Below are positions 20,731 to 30,994 of a stretch of 64,000 bases of DNA, in pieces; position 1 is the stretch's first letter; the number at the start of each line of letters is the position of its first letter. This stretch comes from Pandoraea norimbergensis (GTDB taxonomy: Bacteria > Pseudomonadota > Gammaproteobacteria > Burkholderiales > Burkholderiaceae). The stretch covers positions 3,596,001 to 3,660,000 of the forward strand of contig NZ_CP013480.3 of the NCBI RefSeq assembly GCF_001465545.3. Direction: 5' to 3'. The notes below the pieces were generated by a model. It did not search any database. It was not told the origin of the DNA and worked only from the letters and a program-made list of their open reading frames with translations. The position numbers and the translations under genes are program-made.

Positions 20731-20766
20731 AAAATGCCACCGCCCGCGGTTGACGCGGGCGGTGGC
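20731..20766 (-). terminator. Hairpin terminator between hflC and DUF2065 gene
   Basis: A perfect 13-bp stem (GCCACCGCCCGCG paired with CGCGGGCGGTGGC) and a 5-nt loop. On the minus strand it is followed by ATTTTGG. It sits 22 nt past the hflC stop and may separate hflKC from purA expression. Confidence 0.65.
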
Positions 20767-20788
20767 GGCTACTCGGGTGTCAAGGGGG

Positions 20789-21688
20789 CTATTTTCCCGC
20801 TTTTCCGGCTGTCGCGCCAGCACCGCCCGAACTCCGCATGAAACGGAAGAAATCGCTGTTCGGATCGGCAATGATCACGTCCTTCTTGTCACGGAAGGTC
20901 GCCTTGTACGCTTCGAGGCTCTGGTAGAACTGAGCAAACTGCGGGTCACGGCCAAACGCTTGCGCATAGATGTTGGCGGCGGCAGCATCGCCCTCGCCCT
21001 TCACCTGCTGCGCCTTGGCGTAGGCTTCGGCCACGACGACGTCACGTTGACGGTCGGCATCGGCACGAATCTGCTCGGCTTCTGCGGCACCGGTCGAACG
21101 CAACTCGTTCGCCACGCGCTTGCGCTCGGCAGCCATCCGGCTGTACACCGAATCGCTGATGCCTGCCGCCAGATCCACACGACGCATCCGCACGTCGACG
21201 ATCTCGATACCCACTTGCGCGGCATCCTCGCCAACCTTCTGCTTGACCCACTGCATCACCTGCTCACGCTGCGACGACACAACTTCGGTCACCGTGCGCT
21301 TGGTAAAGGCTTCCTGCAAGGCCGAGCGAATTTGCTGCGTCAGACGATCCTGCGCCAGACGGTTGTCGCCCTTGAAGCTCACATAGAACTTACGCGGGTC
21401 GACGATGCGCCACTTCACATACGAGTCGACGATCAGGTTCTTCTTCTCGGCCGTGATGAAGCGCTCCGGCTCCGGGTTGTCGATGGTCATGATGCGCTTG
21501 TCCAGATACAGCACAGTCTGGAGCGGCGGCGGCAACTTGAACTTCAGGCCCGGCTGGCCGTAGACATCCTTGATTTCGCCGAGCGAAAACACGACGGCAT
21601 AACGACGCTGATCCACCACGAACATGGTCGAGGCAAGCACGATCAGCAAGACGATCAGCGCGACAATAATGGTTCCAATACGGTTCAT
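20789..21688 (-). CDS. hflC: HflC, SPFH-domain modulator of FtsH
   Basis: 299 residues with one N-terminal transmembrane helix (IGTIIVALIVLLIVLASTMFVV) followed by an SPFH/band-7 domain (VVDQRRYAVVFSLGEI through EIVDVRMRRVDLA) and an Ala/Glu-rich coiled region. With HflK it forms the periplasmic cage around the FtsH protease. Its start lies 12 nt downstream of the hflK stop, implying co-translation. Confidence 0.95.
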   Translation of the reverse strand: MNRIGTIIVALIVLLIVLASTMFVVDQRRYAVVFSLGEIKDVYGQPGLKFKLPPPLQTVLYLDKRIMTIDNPEPERFITAEKKNLIVDSYVKWRIVDPRKFYVSFKGDNRLAQDRLTQQIRSALQEAFTKRTVTEVVSSQREQVMQWVKQKVGEDAAQVGIEIVDVRMRRVDLAAGISDSVYSRMAAERKRVANELRSTGAAEAEQIRADADRQRDVVVAEAYAKAQQVKGEGDAAAANIYAQAFGRDPQFAQFYQSLEAYKATFRDKKDVIIADPNSDFFRFMRSSGGAGATAGKAGK

Positions 21689-21700
21689 GCGCTTATCCCC

Positions 21701-23038
21701 TTAGCGTGAATCGCGGTCGCGGTTGCGCAGTGCCGCGCGCGATCGATCATGGTCGATATCCGTGGCATCGTCGGCAGCCGCCGAGCCCGTCGCAGCGTTC
21801 GTGCCCGCACCTGAGGCCGGTGCCGGGGTCGACGCATCGCTGCGTGTGCGATCCATGATCTTGTCCAACGGCAAATACAACAGGCTGTTGTTCTTCGAAT
21901 CCACCATGATCTTCGTGGTGCGCGAGTAGATCTGCTGCATCGTATCGAGATACATACGCTCGCGAATCACGCCAGGTGCCTTGGCATAGGCTTCCTGCAC
22001 CGACTTGAAGCGATCGGCATCACCCTGCGCCTGCGACACGACGCGTGCCTTGTAACCGGCCGCCTCTTCGGTCAGACGCGACGCGGTACCCTTGGCACGC
22101 GGAATCACGTCGTTGGCATATGCCTGTGCTTCGTTCTTGGAGCGCTCCAGATCCTGACCGGCCTTCACGGCATCGTCGAACGCGGCTTGCACCTGCTCCG
22201 GCGGCTGCACGCTTTGCATCGTCACGCTCGTGACGAGAATGCCCGTCTTGTACATGTCGAGAATGCGTTGAATCGACGTGACCAGTTCGTTGGCGATTTC
22301 TTCGCGGCCGGAGTACAGCACGAAGTCCATCTTGTTCTTGCCCACGATTTCGCGCACGGCGGTTTGCGCGGCAAGATTCACCGACGATTCGGCGTCCACG
22401 TTATTGAACAGGAACTCGGTCGCATCTTTGATCCGGTACTGCACGGCAAAGCGCACGTCGATGATGTTCTCATCGCCGGTGAGCATCGACGAATCCTTCA
22501 GTGCGGTATCGCGAACGGTGCTCGAGCGGCCAACTTCGACCGATCGGATCTGCGACATGTTCACGATCTCGACCGCTTGGATCGGATACGGCAGGCGCCA
22601 CTGAATACCCGAGGTCGTCGTGTATTTGTACTTGCCGAATTGCGTGACGACGCCGACCTGCCCTTCCTGCACGATGAACACGCCGGTGGCGAGCCAGATC
22701 AGGAAAGCGATGGCGACGACGATGCCGACACCGATACCCGAGCCGCGCGAGCCGCCCGTGTAGTTATTGGAACCGCCACCATTACCGCCTCCGCCGCCCT
22801 TGCGGCCGAAGATACGGTTCAGACGGCGATTGAAGTCGCGCCAAAGTTCGTCGAGATCAGGCGGACCATCCTGCTGCGGGCCTTGCGGTCCACGCGGGGG
22901 TTCTTTCTGATCTTGAGGATTCGGATTGTTTGAACGGTCGGGCCGATTCGGCTCCTGATTGCCGGACGGCGTATCGCCGCCGCCGTCCCGCCCCCAGCGC
23001 GGGTCGTTCAGGGAGAAAGTCAAGCCAACTCGTCGCAT
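21701..23038 (-). CDS. hflK: HflK, SPFH-domain modulator of FtsH
   Basis: 445 residues. A Gly/Pro/Asn-rich cytoplasmic N-terminus (SLNDPRWGRDGGGDT) leads into one transmembrane helix (GIGVGIVVAIAFLIWLATGVFIV) and an SPFH domain. The C-terminal tail is Asp/Arg-rich. I placed the start at the ATG at 23038 because AAGAG lies at proper spacing before it; an ATG six codons earlier lacks a ribosome site. Partner of hflC. Confidence 0.94.
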   Translation of the reverse strand: MRRVGLTFSLNDPRWGRDGGGDTPSGNQEPNRPDRSNNPNPQDQKEPPRGPQGPQQDGPPDLDELWRDFNRRLNRIFGRKGGGGGNGGGSNNYTGGSRGSGIGVGIVVAIAFLIWLATGVFIVQEGQVGVVTQFGKYKYTTTSGIQWRLPYPIQAVEIVNMSQIRSVEVGRSSTVRDTALKDSSMLTGDENIIDVRFAVQYRIKDATEFLFNNVDAESSVNLAAQTAVREIVGKNKMDFVLYSGREEIANELVTSIQRILDMYKTGILVTSVTMQSVQPPEQVQAAFDDAVKAGQDLERSKNEAQAYANDVIPRAKGTASRLTEEAAGYKARVVSQAQGDADRFKSVQEAYAKAPGVIRERMYLDTMQQIYSRTTKIMVDSKNNSLLYLPLDKIMDRTRSDASTPAPASGAGTNAATGSAAADDATDIDHDRSRAALRNRDRDSR

Positions 23039-23275
23039 CAAAGCTCTTGGAAGCATAGGTAGAAGCGTGGTGACTGAAGCGGTCTTGGCGTTGCGACCGG
23101 CGCGCCGCGTTTCGGAGCGCGCGTGTTGCCGGTTGCGCGTGGTTCCCGAATCTGGTGTGCCGATCGGCGGCCTTGCCCGGCCTCCGTCTAGTCTCTTGCC
23201 AGTTCGTCACCCGTTTCAGGCGGTGCTGCCAGTGTTCCCCGCGGCAGCCGCACCATCACGGTGTGACGTCTCGTG

Positions 23276-24481
23276 TTATCTGTCTTCTGCGCGCGGCACA
23301 TCGTCCCAACGGTCGATGAGCCGGACATCGGGCGCTTCGTGCTGCGATTGTAACCCAGCAGTGCCGGCCACAACCGCCTCGGTAATGGCCTCACGCAGCA
23401 GGTCGAGGCCCTGACCGGTACGCGCGCTCAAAAATACGCGCGTGATGCGTCCGCTCTCGTCCCGTTCGATTCTCGGCCCTTGTGCGGCCAGTTCCGGCAC
23501 CGCGTCGATCTTGTTCCAGACGAGAATCTGCGGGATGTTCGCTGCATCGATCTCCGCCAGCACGGCGTTGACCTCGGCCATCTGCTCCTTGCGCACCTGA
23601 CTCGAGGCATCCACCACATGCAGCAGCATGTCGGCGTGTACCGTCTCCTCAAGCGTCGCCCGGAATGCCGCCACCAACTGGTGAGGCAACTCGCGGATGA
23701 ATCCGACAGTATCCGATAGCACGATGTTCCCGACTTCTCCCAGATAAACGCGACGCGACGTCGTGTCGAGCGTCGCGAAAAGCTGGTCAGCCGCGTAGGC
23801 ATTGGCCTTGGTCATCGCGTTGAACAGCGTCGATTTGCCCGCGTTCGTATAGCCGACGAGCGAAATCGACATCGTGCCGCTGCGCTGACGCGCCCGGCGC
23901 TGCGTATCGTGCTGACGCTTGAGCCGGTCCAGCCGGATACCCAGCGACTTCACGCGCTCGCCGAGCAGACGGCGGTCGGTCTCGAGCTGCGTTTCGCCAG
24001 GGCCGCGCAGGCCGATACCGCCCTTCTGACGTTCCAGGTGAGTCCAGGCGCGCACGAGGCGCGTGGACAGGTACTGCAACTGCGCGAGCTCGACCTGCAG
24101 CTTGCCTTCGTGACTCTTCGCACGTTGGGCGAAGATATCGAGAATCAGGCTGGTGCGGTCGACGACGCGCGTTTGCAGAAGATGTTCGAGGTTACGCTGC
24201 TGACCCGGTGTCAGGGCGTGATTGAAAATGACCAGATCGACGTCGTGCTCTTCGATCGCAGCGCGCAGTTCTTCGGCTTTACCGCTACCGATAAACAGCT
24301 TCGCATCTGGGCTATGGCGACGACCGGTAATGCTGACGACAGGCTTGGCGCCTGCGGATTTCGTCAGAAGGTCAAGTTCCTGGAGACTGGCTTCGAAATC
24401 GAGCTTGCCGAAATCGATGCCGACGAGGGCGGCGTTTGTGATCAAACTACGCAGGGGATGGGTTTCGTGGCTGTTGGACAA
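23276..24481 (-). CDS. hflX: Ribosome-associated GTPase HflX
   Basis: 401 residues: an N-terminal HflX domain (glycine-rich loop GGIGLRGPGETQLETDRR), then a G domain with GYTNAGKSTLFNAMT (P-loop), DTVGFIRELP (G3) and NKID (G4). HflX splits and rescues stalled ribosomes. The start appears to be TTG (24481-24479), without a strong ribosome site; homologues begin near the LITNAALVGIDFG segment, so a second TTG at 24445 is possible. It lies between hfq and hflK, as in the classic hfq-hflXKC operon. Confidence 0.94.
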   Translation of the reverse strand: MSNSHETHPLRSLITNAALVGIDFGKLDFEASLQELDLLTKSAGAKPVVSITGRRHSPDAKLFIGSGKAEELRAAIEEHDVDLVIFNHALTPGQQRNLEHLLQTRVVDRTSLILDIFAQRAKSHEGKLQVELAQLQYLSTRLVRAWTHLERQKGGIGLRGPGETQLETDRRLLGERVKSLGIRLDRLKRQHDTQRRARQRSGTMSISLVGYTNAGKSTLFNAMTKANAYAADQLFATLDTTSRRVYLGEVGNIVLSDTVGFIRELPHQLVAAFRATLEETVHADMLLHVVDASSQVRKEQMAEVNAVLAEIDAANIPQILVWNKIDAVPELAAQGPRIERDESGRITRVFLSARTGQGLDLLREAITEAVVAGTAGLQSQHEAPDVRLIDRWDDVPRAEDR

Positions 24482-24506
24482 GAGCGGGATGGCGGGAAGA
24501 GAAATT

Positions 24507-24536
24507 CGCCCGGCCGGAGTGACTCCCGGTCGGGCG
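24507..24536 (-). terminator. Hairpin between hfq and hflX
   Basis: CGCCCGGCCGG and CCGGTCGGGCG arms around GAGTCACT, 9 nt after the hfq stop; only AATTTCTC follows on the minus strand, so termination is probably partial. Confidence 0.45.
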
Positions 24537-24544
24537 AGCCTGAA

Positions 24545-24781
24545 TCAGGACTGCTCGGCTTCCGGATGGAAATTCACCGGACGCGCAGGCACGACCGTCG
24601 AAATGGCGTGCTTATAAACCATTTGGGTGACCGTGTTACGCAGCAGGACGACATACTGGTCAAACGACTCGATGTTTCCCTGCAGCTTGATACCGTTGAC
24701 CAGATAGATCGAGACGGGAACATGCTCCTTACGCAAGGCGTTCAGAAACGGGTCTTGTAGAAGTTGCCCTTTGTTGCTCAT
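24545..24781 (-). CDS. hfq: RNA chaperone Hfq
   Basis: 78 residues with the Sm1 ([27 protein letters not shown]) and Sm2 ([12 protein letters not shown]) motifs of Hfq and a short C-terminal tail. It pairs small RNAs with mRNAs. First gene of the hfq-hflX part of the cluster; GGAGTAACTT precedes the ATG. Confidence 0.97.
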   Translation of the reverse strand: MSNKGQLLQDPFLNALRKEHVPVSIYLVNGIKLQGNIESFDQYVVLLRNTVTQMVYKHAISTVVPARPVNFHPEAEQS

Positions 24782-24906
24782 AAGTTACTCCATTGTATTT
24801 TTAGCAAATGACCGTAGCCAGGGCGTGTGCGCGCTTCCCACCCTGACTCCCACACTATAGCCGATTTTGCTAGCGTCGCCAGCAAAACCCCGCCCCGGAC
24901 GGGCTT

Positions 24907-26244
24907 TCACTCGCCCTTGGCGTAAGGGTTCGCGCTGTTCCGGAACTCTATGCGTAATGGAGTCCCCTTCAACTTAAAAGTTTCGCGGAAACGGTTTTCT
25001 AAGTAACGGCGATAGCTGTCAGTCACCCCATCGAGATTGTTCCCGTGGATGATGATGATCGGCGGATTCGAGCCCCCCTGGTGCGCATAACGCAGCTTGG
25101 GACGCGAGAAGCCAGAGCGGCGCGGTTGCTGGTGCTCCACGGCCTCTTCCAAGGCACGCGTGAGCTTTGGCGTAGGCAGCTTGCTCATGGCCGCGGCATA
25201 CGCTTCGTCCACCGAGCGCATCAGTGCACCGATACCGGTCGCACGCACCGCTGAAATGAAGTGGAAGCTGGCGAAGCCCAGGAATTTGAGCTTGCGCTCC
25301 AATTCCTGCTTGGTCTGGTCACGCGTGTACTCGTCCAGACCGTCCCACTTGTTCACACCCACCACCAGCGCACGGCCCGATTCGACGATGAAGCCAGCGA
25401 TGTGGGCATCCTGATCGGAGATGTCCTGGCGGGCATCCAGCATCAGAATCACCACGTTGGCGTCGGCAATCGATTGAAGTGTTTTCACAACCGAGAACTT
25501 CTCAACGGCCTCAAACACCTTGCCGCGACGGCGCAGACCCGCCGTGTCGATCAGCGTGTAATTCTTGCCCTGCCGCTCGAATTCGATATGGATCGAATCG
25601 CGCGTGGTCCCCGGCATGTCGAACGCGATCACGCGCTCTTCGCCGAGCAGCGTGTTCACAAGTGTCGACTTACCGACGTTCGGACGGCCGACGATGGCGA
25701 TTCGCACGCGGCCATCGCCCTTCTCTTCCGTCTCGTTCTCGTCCTGATTGGCGTAGAACGGTGCCAGTGCCTCGTCGATGACTTCGCGAACGCCGTCGCC
25801 GTGGGCGGCCGAAATCGCCAGCGGATCGCCCAGACCGAGTTCGTAGAAATCGTTGGCGACGGTCGTGTACTTCATGCCCTCGGCCTTGTTGACCACGAGC
25901 ATGATCTTGCGACCGGTCTTGCGCAGATACTCGGCAATGATCTGGTCTTGCGGCGTCAGGCCCTGACGGCCGTCGACGATGTAGATCACCACGTCGGCTT
26001 CGACCACGGCCTGGCGCGTCTGCTTGGCCATCTCGTGGTAAATGCCGTCTTTGGCGACCGGTTCGAAACCGCCGGTATCGATGACCAGATACGGATGCTC
26101 GCCAACACGCCCCTCGCCATAGTGACGGTCGCGCGTGAGCCCGGGCATATCGGCGACGAGGGCGTCGCGCGAGCGGGTCAAACGGTTGAATAGCGTCGAT
26201 TTGCCGACGTTGGGGCGCCCTACGAGCGCGATCACGGGTTTCAT
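24907..26244 (-). CDS. der: Ribosome biogenesis GTPase Der (EngA)
   Basis: 445 residues with two tandem G domains, each with GRPNVGKST (residues 8-16 and about 183-191), DTAGL/DTGGF and NK(W)D motifs, and a C-terminal KH-like domain. Der is needed for 50S subunit assembly. It lies downstream of bamB, with a hairpin between. Confidence 0.96.
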   Translation of the reverse strand: MKPVIALVGRPNVGKSTLFNRLTRSRDALVADMPGLTRDRHYGEGRVGEHPYLVIDTGGFEPVAKDGIYHEMAKQTRQAVVEADVVIYIVDGRQGLTPQDQIIAEYLRKTGRKIMLVVNKAEGMKYTTVANDFYELGLGDPLAISAAHGDGVREVIDEALAPFYANQDENETEEKGDGRVRIAIVGRPNVGKSTLVNTLLGEERVIAFDMPGTTRDSIHIEFERQGKNYTLIDTAGLRRRGKVFEAVEKFSVVKTLQSIADANVVILMLDARQDISDQDAHIAGFIVESGRALVVGVNKWDGLDEYTRDQTKQELERKLKFLGFASFHFISAVRATGIGALMRSVDEAYAAAMSKLPTPKLTRALEEAVEHQQPRRSGFSRPKLRYAHQGGSNPPIIIIHGNNLDGVTDSYRRYLENRFRETFKLKGTPLRIEFRNSANPYAKGE

Positions 26245-26254
26245 GAATAAGCCC

Positions 26255-26288
26255 TAAAAACGAATACGGCCGGCGCGCTGCCGGCCGT
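26255..26288 (-). terminator. Terminator between bamB and der
   Basis: On the minus strand ACGGCCGGC/GCCGGCCGT with a 5-nt loop, then ATTCGTTTTTAG. A 9-bp perfect stem. Confidence 0.6.
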
Positions 26289-26322
26289 TCCCGGAAAATG
26301 CCCGGGTGCTGCCGATAACCGG

Positions 26323-27540
26323 TTAATCCGGTCGGAAGCCGTAGATGTTGCCGTCGCGCGTTTGCACAACCAGCGTCTGGCCGGCGATGACCGGCTGTAC
26401 GCTGATCGCACCGCTCAACTTCACGCGGGCGAGGATATCGCCGTTGTCACGCGACAGGAAATGCAGATAGCCCTGCTTGTCGCCTACCACCACCACACGG
26501 CCGAGGGCCAGCGGTGCCGACAGATCACGGTACTTGAGTTTGTCGTTCTGCCACAGTGTACTGCCATCGGCAGCGTTGAACGCGTAGACGGCACCGTCGG
26601 TATTGACCGCTGCCACCACACGCTCGTCTTGCGTCACGCCGTTCGGCGACGAGAAGTCACGCGCCCACAGGCCGTTACCCGTCTGCACGTCCGCACAGCC
26701 CACACGGCCCTGGAACGTTGCACCGCACACCTGACGCCCGAACACGACCGGCGAACCGGTCACGTCGTTCACACGCTCGACTTCGGTCACGCCCTTCGGA
26801 TACGACAGCGGCGTCACCCACAGCGGGTTGCCGGTGTTTGCATCGAGCGCCACCATCTTGCCGCCCGGGAAACCCGTCACGACCGCACGGTCACCCAGGA
26901 AGGTCATGCCCGTGCCGGTGCGCAGCGTCAGCGTCGTCGAAGGTTGCGAGTACGACCAGCGTACCGAACCCGTGCCCGAATCGAACGCCGTCACACGGTT
27001 GTTGATCGCTCGCACGACCACCAGACCACGCCCCACCAGCGGTGCGGTCAGCACTTCGCTGCCTGCATTCGCTTTCCACGACTGCTTGCCGTCGTGATCG
27101 AACGCGATCACGTCGCCCTTCTGCGTGGCGACAACCGTCGTCTCGCCGTCGCTGCCCGGGCCGGCCGTGATGCTGCTGTCAGCCTTGGCCGTCCAGTTCG
27201 AGGCGCCGGTATCGGCGTCCAAACGCACGATGCTGCCATTGGCGCCTGCCGCAAACACGGCATTCCCTACCGCCACCGGTGCAAAGCTGTAGTCGCCCGC
27301 CTTGCCCACGCTTGCCGTCCAGATTTGCTTGACGGTCAGCGCCTGCTTGATCTCCGTCAGCGGCGTCGGCTCATGCGGCGGCTTGCTGCTGAAGATGCCA
27401 CAACCACCCAGCGTGCCGAGCACCGCAAGCGTCAGCACCGCGCTGCCTGCGCGCTGGGAAAGACCACGGCGCGAGCCACGGCGCGCCGCGTCGGACTGCG
27501 TGTTCGACATCGATCGACGGAAGTCGTTAAGGATCATCAT
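26323..27540 (-). CDS. bamB: Outer-membrane protein assembly lipoprotein BamB
   Basis: 405 residues in the longest form. A signal peptide with lipobox (VLGTLGGC) is followed by a PQQ/WD40-like eight-bladed propeller with repeated W...A/DG units (IVRLDADTGASNWTAKAD, VIAFDHDGKQSWKA, MVALDANTGNPLWV). BamB is a periplasmic lipoprotein of the BAM complex. Start uncertain: two ATGs at 27540/27537 have a weak CCGGG, while ATG 27510 (MSNTQSDA) is also possible. Gene order hisS-yfgM-bamB-der is conserved in proteobacteria. Confidence 0.93.
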   Translation of the reverse strand: MMILNDFRRSMSNTQSDAARRGSRRGLSQRAGSAVLTLAVLGTLGGCGIFSSKPPHEPTPLTEIKQALTVKQIWTASVGKAGDYSFAPVAVGNAVFAAGANGSIVRLDADTGASNWTAKADSSITAGPGSDGETTVVATQKGDVIAFDHDGKQSWKANAGSEVLTAPLVGRGLVVVRAINNRVTAFDSGTGSVRWSYSQPSTTLTLRTGTGMTFLGDRAVVTGFPGGKMVALDANTGNPLWVTPLSYPKGVTEVERVNDVTGSPVVFGRQVCGATFQGRVGCADVQTGNGLWARDFSSPNGVTQDERVVAAVNTDGAVYAFNAADGSTLWQNDKLKYRDLSAPLALGRVVVVGDKQGYLHFLSRDNGDILARVKLSGAISVQPVIAGQTLVVQTRDGNIYGFRPD

Positions 27541-27594
27541 GTACCCGGTTATGCGTTATGAGAGGGTCAACTGCCAATGAAATTCCGGCGCGCT

Positions 27595-28224
27595 TCAGGC
27601 GCCCAGCGCGTCGAGCTTGAACTGCACGAACTGGCGCATGCCCGAATCCTGCTTGTCGAGCTTGTCGAGTGCCAGCTTGTAAGCGGTACGTGCGTCGGCC
27701 ACCTTGCTCTGCGCAACGAGCACGTCGCCACGACGATCGGCAAACAGCCCCTCATACGGTGCCGGCGGACTGTCGAGCATCTTGAGCGCTTCGTCGTACG
27801 CCTTCTCGTCGAGCAGCACACCGGCCAGACGCAGCTTGGCCAGTTGCTTGTACTCGTCGTCCTTGGCGTTCGACACCGCCCACTGCAACTGCGCCTTCGC
27901 GCCCGCCGCATCACCCGCGTCGGAGAGCGACTTGGCGGCCAGCAGCGCGGTCATTTGCGCGTACGGCGTGCCACTGAACTTGCTCTCCATGTCCGACGCG
28001 ATACGCGACACCTTCGCCTTGTCTTTCGCGTCGATGGCCGTAGCCAGCTCGCCGTACAGCACACCTGCCTCGACCGTCTGCTTGCGCTCGTAATAGCGCC
28101 ACAGATTCCAGCCGCCATAGGCCAGCATGATGACGACCAGCGTCCAGATAACGTAATTGCCGTACTGCTTCCACCAGGCCTTTACGTTCTCGATCTGTTC
28201 CTGTTCCTCGTGATAGCTGCTCAT
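27595..28224 (-). CDS. YfgM-like TPR membrane protein
   Basis: 209 residues. One transmembrane helix near residues 24-43 (YVIWTLVVIMLAYGGWNLW) follows a short cytoplasmic stretch (MSSYHEEQEQIENVKAWWKQ). The periplasmic part has TPR-like helical repeats rich in Ala and Leu. It matches the YfgM family, an ancillary SecYEG/periplasmic chaperone-network component, and lies between hisS and bamB as in E. coli. Confidence 0.88.
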   Translation of the reverse strand: MSSYHEEQEQIENVKAWWKQYGNYVIWTLVVIMLAYGGWNLWRYYERKQTVEAGVLYGELATAIDAKDKAKVSRIASDMESKFSGTPYAQMTALLAAKSLSDAGDAAGAKAQLQWAVSNAKDDEYKQLAKLRLAGVLLDEKAYDEALKMLDSPPAPYEGLFADRRGDVLVAQSKVADARTAYKLALDKLDKQDSGMRQFVQFKLDALGA

Positions 28225-28256
28225 TCGCCGGGGCTCTCCGTGTCTGGCGTCTTGGA

Positions 28257-29633
28257 TTAGTGAATCGTTTCGTTGCCCGCGCCATTGCTGGTCAGGCTTT
28301 CATTCACGCTTTCGTCGGCACTCGCGACGATGGCATCGATCAGGTGTTCGGCGAGGCCTTCAAACGGCACGCTCGTCTGATTGTTCGACGGATCGGCCGC
28401 ACGCAGGTGCTTGACCACCGCCGTGCCCGCGGCCACTTCGTTCTCACCGACGATGATCGCGAAGCTTGCACCGCTCGCGTCCGCACGCTTCATCTGCGAC
28501 TTGAAGCTGCTGCCCTTGCCATCCGGGCTGCAATGGAACACGACGTTCAGGCCAGCATCGCGCATGCGTTCTGCGGCGATCAGTGCCGGCGCCACGGCAG
28601 CTTCGCCCTGGTGCACCACATACACGTCGGCGCCTTCCGCCTGCGGCACGAGATCGTCTTCGCGCAGCAGCTCGAGAATGCGCTCCACCCCCATCGCCCA
28701 ACCGCACGCCGGCGTGGCATCGCCACCGAGTTGTTCGACCAGCGGGTCGTAACGACCGCCACCCGCCACCGTCCCCTGGGCGCCGAGCTTGTCGGTCACC
28801 CACTCGAACACGGTCAGATTGTAGTAGTCGAGACCACGCACCAGTCGGGGGTTGATAGTAAAGGGAATGTTGTTCGCCTTGAGCAGCGATTGCACACCTT
28901 CGAAATGCTTGATCGAGTCTTCGCCGAGGTAGTCGATCAACTTCGGTGCAGCTTCGACCATCGCCTGCATCGCCGGGTTCTTCGTGTCGAGCACGCGCAG
29001 CGGGTTGGTGTAAAGACGGCGCTTGCCATCTTCATCGAGCAGGTCGACGTGCTTCTCGAGGTAGGCGATCAGATCGGCACGGTGACGTGCGCGCTCTTCG
29101 CCCTGCCCCAGCGAATTCAGTTGCAGATGGATGCCCGTCAGGCCGAGGTCGTCCCACAGGCGCTGGCACATCAGAATAATTTCGACGTCCGCATCGGGGC
29201 CCGCCAGACCAAGCGCTTCCACGCCGACCTGATGGAACTGACGATAACGGCCGCGTTGCGGCTTTTCATGACGGAACATCGGGCCGAAGTACCACAGGCG
29301 CTTCGGGCCGCTGTACAGCAGATTGTGCTCAAGCGTGGCGCGCACCGCTGCGGCCGTACCTTCCGGACGCATCGTGAGCTGCTCGCCGTTGAGCGAATCC
29401 GTAAAGCTGTACATCTCTTTCTCGACGATATCGGTCACTTCGCCGATGCCGCGCGTGAACAGCTGCGTGTGTTCGAGAATCGGCGTACGGATCTGTTGAT
29501 AGCCGTAAGCGCGCAACATGGCACGCACCGATTCTTCGAAAAACTCCCACAGGGCTTCGTCCTGCGGAAGGATGTCATTCATGCCCTTGACCCCAGCCAG
29601 CTTGGCGGGGCGCTTCTTCTTTTCTTCAGTCAT
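28257..29633 (-). CDS. hisS: Histidyl-tRNA synthetase
   Basis: 458 residues, class II aminoacyl-tRNA synthetase. Motif 1 region [16 protein letters not shown], motif 2 [13 protein letters not shown] and [17 protein letters not shown], the histidine A signature [15 protein letters not shown] and motif 3 [13 protein letters not shown] are visible, with an anticodon-binding domain at the C-terminus. The ATG at 29633 ([11 protein letters not shown]) has AAAGAGAA before it and was preferred to one 14 codons upstream. Confidence 0.96.
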   Translation of the reverse strand: MTEEKKKRPAKLAGVKGMNDILPQDEALWEFFEESVRAMLRAYGYQQIRTPILEHTQLFTRGIGEVTDIVEKEMYSFTDSLNGEQLTMRPEGTAAAVRATLEHNLLYSGPKRLWYFGPMFRHEKPQRGRYRQFHQVGVEALGLAGPDADVEIILMCQRLWDDLGLTGIHLQLNSLGQGEERARHRADLIAYLEKHVDLLDEDGKRRLYTNPLRVLDTKNPAMQAMVEAAPKLIDYLGEDSIKHFEGVQSLLKANNIPFTINPRLVRGLDYYNLTVFEWVTDKLGAQGTVAGGGRYDPLVEQLGGDATPACGWAMGVERILELLREDDLVPQAEGADVYVVHQGEAAVAPALIAAERMRDAGLNVVFHCSPDGKGSSFKSQMKRADASGASFAIIVGENEVAAGTAVVKHLRAADPSNNQTSVPFEGLAEHLIDAIVASADESVNESLTSNGAGNETIH

Positions 29634-29695
29634 ATTCTCTTTGTCCTGCCCGCTTGATCCCGCGTCCATCTTCACTTGAATCGATCTCGATCGAC

Positions 29696-30976
29696 TCAGG
29701 CGGCGACGGCACCTTCGGTCTGTGCGTAGCGGGTCTTCACATAGTCGTCGACGATCTGCTGGAACTCTTCCGCGATATGGTCGCCGCGCAGGGTACGCAC
29801 TTTCTCACCATCGACGAACACTGGCGCCGCCGGCGATTCGCCCGAACCCGGCAAGCTGATGCCGATGTTCGCGTGCTTCGATTCGCCCGGGCCATTCACG
29901 ATGCAGCCCATGACCGCCACGTTCATGTTCTCGACGCCCGGATATTGCGCCTTCCACACCGGCATTTGTTCACGCAGGTACGACTGAATCTTCGAGGCCA
30001 GTTCCTGGAACACCGTGCTCGTGGTGCGGCCGCAACCCGGGCAAGCGATGACCATCGGCGCAAACGCGCGCAGGCCCATCGTTTGCAGGATTTCCTGCGC
30101 CACCACCACTTCGCCCGTGCGTGCACCGCCCGGTTCCGGCGTCAGCGAAATACGGATCGTGTCGCCAATGCCTTCCTGCAACAGCACGGCCAGTGCAGCC
30201 GTCGAGGCCACGATGCCCTTCGATCCCATACCCGCTTCGGTCAGCCCCAGATGCAACGCATAGTCGCAACGCTTGGCCAGTTCGCGGTACACCGCGATCA
30301 GGTCCTGCACGGCGCTCACCTTGCACGACAGCAGAATCTTGTCGGCCGACAGACCGACACGCTGCGCCAGCTCAGCCGACTCGAGTGCCGACGTGATCAG
30401 CGCTTCGTACATCACGCTCTGCGCTTCCCACGGCGTGGCGCGCGAGGCGTTCTCGTCCATGATGCGGGCGAGCAGCGACTGGTCGAGACTGCCCCAGTTC
30501 ACGCCGATACGCACTGGCTTGTCGTACTTGCAGGCCGCTTCGATCATCTGCGCGAATTGCGTGTCGCGCTTGGCGCCCTGACCGACGTTACCCGGGTTGA
30601 TACGGTACTTCGACAGCGCTTCGGCGCATGCCGGATAGTCGTTGAGCAGCTTGTGACCGTTGTAGTGGAAGTCGCCCACCAGCGGCACCATCACGCCCAT
30701 ACGATCGAGCTGATCGCGAATCGCCGGTACCGCCGCCGCCGCTTCCGGCGTGTTGACGGTGATGCGCACCAGTTCGGACCCGGCTTGCGCCAGTTCCTTC
30801 ACCTGAATGGCCGTGCCGATCGCGTCTGCGGTGTCGGTGTTGGTCATCGATTGCACGCGAATCGGCGAATCGCCGCCGACCGTCACGAGCTGGCCACCCC
30901 AACGAATCGCGACTTTACGCGACTGACGGCGCGGTGCCGGACCGCCAATGATCGGCATGCATTCTACAGAAGCCAT
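29696..30976 (-). CDS. ispG: 4-hydroxy-3-methylbut-2-enyl-diphosphate synthase (flavodoxin)
   Basis: 426 residues. The MEP-pathway enzyme making HMBPP from MEcPP using a [4Fe-4S] cluster. Visible: [23 protein letters not shown] start (here [20 protein letters not shown]), [15 protein letters not shown], and cluster-cysteine motifs CPGCGRTT and CIVNGPGE. Neighbours rodZ and hisS give the usual rlmN-rodZ-ispG-hisS order. Confidence 0.96.
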   Translation of the reverse strand: MASVECMPIIGGPAPRRQSRKVAIRWGGQLVTVGGDSPIRVQSMTNTDTADAIGTAIQVKELAQAGSELVRITVNTPEAAAAVPAIRDQLDRMGVMVPLVGDFHYNGHKLLNDYPACAEALSKYRINPGNVGQGAKRDTQFAQMIEAACKYDKPVRIGVNWGSLDQSLLARIMDENASRATPWEAQSVMYEALITSALESAELAQRVGLSADKILLSCKVSAVQDLIAVYRELAKRCDYALHLGLTEAGMGSKGIVASTAALAVLLQEGIGDTIRISLTPEPGGARTGEVVVAQEILQTMGLRAFAPMVIACPGCGRTTSTVFQELASKIQSYLREQMPVWKAQYPGVENMNVAVMGCIVNGPGESKHANIGISLPGSGESPAAPVFVDGEKVRTLRGDHIAEEFQQIVDDYVKTRYAQTEGAVAA

Positions 30977-30994
30977 GATTACCCTCTTTCGGTC